Shown: piece after piece, positions 60,072 to 64,000 of the stretch
How the letters are laid out: each line of letters starts with the position of its first letter
Numbering within the stretch: position 1 is the stretch's first letter
Source: Lichenostomus cassidix
Lineage: Eukaryota > Chordata > Aves > Passeriformes > Meliphagidae
Direction of reading: 5' to 3'
Assembly: GCA_008360975.2 (NCBI GenBank)
Contig: CM039179.1
Coordinates: 56,210,666-56,274,665 of the forward strand
Length of the DNA: 64,000 bases
Program-made: the position numbers and the translations under genes
Notes under the pieces: generated by a model
What the model saw: only the letters and a program-made list of their open reading frames with translations
Databases searched by the model: none
What the model was told of the DNA's origin: nothing

Positions 60072-63000
60072 ATTTTATTACCCTGGTGGTCATAAAAGCA
60101 GAGAAAGAATAAATTTCAAGGTAGAATCCTTATTATTGCATAGGATAGATTTTAATTTAGTTTAAAATGCACATATTTATTATGATTGCCCTGAAAGTCA
60201 ATGGCTTAAATTGAGGATGAACAGTAAGTCTCATGAGATTACCACTAGTTTTGTTAAGTCCAAAACTAAAATAAAACAAAACAAGCAAAGATTCAGAAAA
60301 CTCGGTCATCAGGGTTTTGCCATCCTGTTGCTTCACCCTATGAGGAGAACATTGCGGAACTGTACTCAATGCTGTGACTGTGCTTTTCATCTTGTTTTAC
60401 ATCTTGTTTCATTTAAGTATTTAGGGTTTAAATGCTGTCTGGGAAGTGGGTGCCTCAGGGGTCAGATACCACTCAGACACACTTGATTCCTACGTCTCCA
60501 GACCAAGAACACTCCTAATACTGTCTCTACCACACACTCCCAGCATCTGAAGGGACTGTGTCCCGCACAAAAATGAAGCCTGTGAAAGACTTCCAAACAA
60601 CATGAAAAGTCAAGTCTACAAGCAAAGAGCAATCTTCCTAATGAATACTAAGCAGACATCTTCTCTGTCAACTCCTGAGGTGCTAAAACTCAAGGCTACA
60701 TCCATGTTTGGGTCTTTCTCCTGGTTTCATGTGTCTTGATTCATCTGGCATTGCAAAAAAGGAGCATCACACCTGCACCAAAATTCAGTGCTGAGGAAAA
60801 AATGAGGGAAATGTCTGGGTTTGGGAAAGAAGGATTGGCAAAACAGGACTGGGAAGAAATGAGGATATGGTGTGTGGAGCAGGCAGCATTTGAGAGTGAA
60901 AGCTGTGGGAGAAGTTGTTGGCACTGGAAGGCACCTCCTGTTTATCTGGATCTTTGTTGTGGGACAGGAAGCACTTCTACAACACAGCTCTGGAACTACA
61001 TGAGCTATGTGTGTGTACTCAAGAAAGAAAGCCAGGCAGTGACCTACTACTTTGGAGTCATCTGTCTTAGGGTGACAACTCACACTGCATCATCTTAGCC
61101 CCCTTTGGAGCGAGCTGGCCATGTGGAGACTGTGCAGGCTACATCATGCTCCATGTTGGAGTTCCCTGAGGGTCTCATGAGTCATAAGATATGTAATTAT
61201 TTCAACATTTTTTAAGCAATGTGTAGGCCTATTATGCTTTATAAGTGAGAAGATTTTATACTATGTAACTGAGGAATAGTATTCCACGTGATGTAGCATA
61301 TGGGTGCTTGAGAATGCAGTCTTTTGAGTAGGTGTTTAACACAGTAGGATAAAGAAAGTAGTATTGGTGTACCTTATCCAAACTGTCTTTTGGGAGTGGC
61401 ATCCCATATGAACAAACTCCCAAGACAGTGTTGTCTTCTGACAGCAAGTATTTGGTAGGGGAATAGATTTTTTCATGGTGAAAAGCTTACAAAGGATAAA
61501 AGTCCATAGAAAAAATAAAATTTCAATGTGATCTTCTCATAAGGTGCTGTAATAAAATCATGCTAATGTGCTTGTGAGGTAATGCTGGTTGTTAGATGGT
61601 GTGAATTTGAAAACCATGTACGCTTTTCTCATATCTCTTATTGGTATTGGTGAGCCCAGGCTAGACCCTTCCCACTCAAAAATAGAGATATCAGTGGGAG
61701 GTACTTGAATTTCTGAAGAGCAATTTAGAACATCATAGAAATGCTATTGTTATTTGTATATTTTCTATCCCATAAATCACTATTTAATACCTTTTTAGTG
61801 TGAACCATAACTAATAATTCTCATTGTCTTAGAAAAGATCATTTCATCAGAAGTTTTTACCATTGTGTAAAGTTTCATTTATGCTTATGTACTATTACTA
61901 AACACAGAGAAGATTCCAGCTTTAGTTTCTGGTTGTTAGAGTAGTTTATTTGCAAGAATTTATCCATTTACTTTACTTGCCATCTTCTCATTTAAATTCA
62001 CAGATTTTAAATCTTCTTTTAATTCCTTTTTTAAGCTTTTTCTTGGTTCTGACAATAGCAAAGTTTTAGTTTTGTATTGATTATAGGGAAATAAGGGAGT
62101 CCATAAGAAATTTTACATTCCTGGACAGACTGACTTTTAACAGATTCCGTATTTATTTCTTTTTAAGAATGTAAATGATGAAAAGAAGAATGCCACAATA
62201 ATTTCATTCCCACAAGATATAACCATGTATCTTTTCTCTCCTGTCTGCAGCTGTAGGATGATATTTAAATGTTCTACCTGTGATATTCTTTTAGTCTAAT
62301 AGCTGTTGTTAAAAAAGAGACATGCCTGATATTTATGCATACCGATAAGCATTAGTGTTTGAAAGGAAAATAATAATGTATTAGAACCATTTGGATACCT
62401 TAGTGGGATCATGTATTTCTCTTCTTTTCTTGTGAAGTGGAAGTTCAGTGGTTTTTCTTAACGCCAAGGGCAGAAAGATGTTACTGTCTGTGGGGTTGAG
62501 CAAACATGCCTAGAGAGCAGATAAATCCAGGGAGGAGTAAATCAACTTAGTGACAAAGAAGAAATGAGAGCAGAGAGAAGTGTGTCTCTTAACCTCACAG
62601 CATGGGAAAGGCATCTGTCTGAAGGACACAACAAAAATTAGTAGCATAAAATCATAGGGATGAGTAAATTATTGCTTAGTGCTACAAGGTCTCATATAAC
62701 GTCACATTTTTAATTTGACAACTGAGTTATAATTTACAGCAGGAATGAATTTGCCGATGGCAGATTTGGCTTGGGACGAGGGAGTGCTTACTATCTCACT
62801 GCAAAATATCAAACCATCTGTTTTATATAGAGGCACAGATTGAGAAAAATGGAGAGTTAGCAATGTGAGAGAATATTCCTTATTCTCATATTTTGAATCA
62901 GAATTCTGTTAGTGCTGTACATCTGAGAGTACCTACACAAACAAATATATATAACATATATATAAATATGCCATGACTTTACATTTCTTCCCTGACAGTC

Positions 63001-63724
63001 TCTGTCTCACTCACAAGTGCATATACACACTCAAACACCTGAAAATTAAGTCTACATGCACTCATTTTCATATCACGCAGAAATAGACGACATTCCATCT
63101 CTGAGCTTAAGGCAGGCACCAGGATCAGATGGATTTTCAGCCAAATATTACAAAATATTTGAAGATATTTTAATCCCACCTTACTGAGTACTTACAACCA
63201 TGACTCAAGAATGAAGCTTTTCCAAACTGAACAATATTTGCTGTTATTTCTTTATTAATACAGAAATAGCAATTTCTCGTATATGGTTCATAAATACCCT
63301 GTTACTGACTGAGATTTTAGAATTCTTTGAGAAAAAAAACATTGAAAGCTTTGGGTCTTAATGAAAACCATGAATTTCACCTCAGGAGGTTGCCCCAACA
63401 AGCAAAATGCAAAGTACCAGATTAGAGAAAGTTGTTTAATTTATCCATATCAAGGTGACTTACAGGTGACACACTGCCAGACATATTCATAGGCTGGTAG
63501 AGGTAGTAAATTTTTGCAAGGTTTTATGTTGCCAGACATACAAGTAGGTGAAAAAACATTGGGATTTTTTTTACTTGGTGATCCTCACTTACATGGAGTA
63601 AAATTATGCTTGCACTTGTGAATAGGAAAGCTAAACTCAAAGCCATCTCTGATGAATAAAGTAAAACATAATCAGAAATCTCCAGTTCTTGGACCACTTG
63701 ACAGATTAATAGAAGAAAAATGAA
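60072..63724. other. 3.65 kb non-coding stretch, no gene seen
   Basis: A 120-codon TTG-initiated plus frame (60736-61098) is mirrored by a 118-codon minus frame over the same DNA, in a slightly GC-richer island. Neither has a domain. A TA-rich patch is at 62942-62970. No dispersed repeat recognised. Confidence 0.5.
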
Positions 63725-63808
63725 TTTGTCCATGTTCACTGCAGGAAGTTTGGATGAGACGACCTTTAAAGGTCCCTTCCAACCCAAACTATTTTCTGAT
63801 TCTATAAT
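63725..63808 (+). mobile_element. CR1 LINE 3' terminus, sense
   Basis: TTCACTGCAGGAAGTTTGGATGAGACGACCTTTAAAGGTCCCTTCCAACCC, then AAACTATTTTCTGATTCTATAATT, is a near-consensus CR1 end (CACTGCAGGGGGTTGGACTAGATGACCTTTAAAGGTCCCTTCCAACCCAAACCATTCTATGATTCTATGATT). Very short, strongly 5'-truncated and well preserved. The 87-codon minus frame that begins here is antisense to it. Confidence 0.95.
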
Positions 63809-63944
63809 TAAGGATGTCAGGAATTATTTGTATTTGGCTAGTTTGTAGAAATGCCAGAGAGAACTGCAGTCTAACAAATTGAGGTGCACAGGTATATGTA
63901 TATATGTGTACCTCTGAAACTTGCAATCTGACTAGAGAAGGCAA

Positions 63945-63992
63945 ACAAGGAAATACAGGCACAGAAAGACTCAGTGACTGGTCTGAAGTTAT
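63945..63992 (+). mobile_element. MIR-like SINE fragment at window edge
   Basis: ACAAGGAAATACAGGCACAGAAAGACTCAGTGACTGGTCTGAAGTTAT follows the MIR pattern GAGGAAACTGAGGCACAGAGAGGTTAAGTGACTTGCCCAAGGTCAC. The window ends just after, so the diagnostic downstream half cannot be seen. Confidence 0.4.
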
Positions 63993-64000
63993 ATTTTGTG

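Noticed and set aside
1..64000. tRNA, rRNA, snRNA, Y RNA or microRNA genes
   Set aside because: I looked for tRNA B-box-like words and known small-RNA starts and saw none. Unknown hairpins cannot be excluded by eye.

Overview
The window looks like AT-rich nuclear DNA from a bird. The strongest evidence is a set of 3'-end fragments of CR1 LINEs carrying avian-style ends (a GGTCCCTTCCAACCC-type block followed by ATTCTATGATTCTGTGA-like octamers). A solitary LTR of avian endogenous-retrovirus type supports this. I see no bacterial or viral gene organisation, no operons and no convincing protein-coding exon. The open frames present are short, and several begin at TTG rather than ATG. The long ones are explained by simple repeats, antisense CR1, the LTR or chance. 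The best reading is an intergenic region (gene desert) or the inside of a very large intron on a macrochromosome-like, low-GC segment.

Layout. 0-20 kb: CR1 fragments at about 0.2, 2.5, 12.9, 15.7 and 16.9 kb, a (CTG)9 tract, an (AAAAC)9 tract, a 24-bp tandem repeat, a possible MIR-like fossil near 14.0 kb, a purine-rich block near 18 kb and a solo LTR at 19.57-20.05 kb. 20-38 kb: mostly unique AT-rich DNA with a (GGAA)n tract at 28.4 kb, antisense CR1-type fossils at 29.2 and 32.0-32.6 kb, a perfect 13-bp MAF-type palindrome at 30.98 kb beside a pyrimidine tract, an (AT)n block at 33.6 kb, a T26 run, and CR1 pieces at 34.7 and 36.3-36.6 kb. 38-52 kb: long unique stretches broken by strand-asymmetric G/T-rich blocks and an old CR1-like 3' end at 47 kb. 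52.0-53.3 kb: a mosaic of three dispersed repeats, the two CR1 copies in the same orientation, one with an internal AGAAG expansion. 54.9 kb: a 32-bp duplication of CR1-tail type with a perfect hairpin. 57.3-57.7 kb: a 413-bp (TTCC)n tract. 59.8-60.1 kb: a 280-bp G/T-only-like block. 63.7 kb: a young-looking CR1 end, and the window finishes in a MIR-like fragment.

No genes can be shown to work together here. The biology visible is retrotransposon accumulation, microsatellite expansion and perhaps scattered cis-regulatory DNA. I did not find an undescribed gene system. All repeat family names come from recognising consensus-like stretches by eye, so element ends are approximate.
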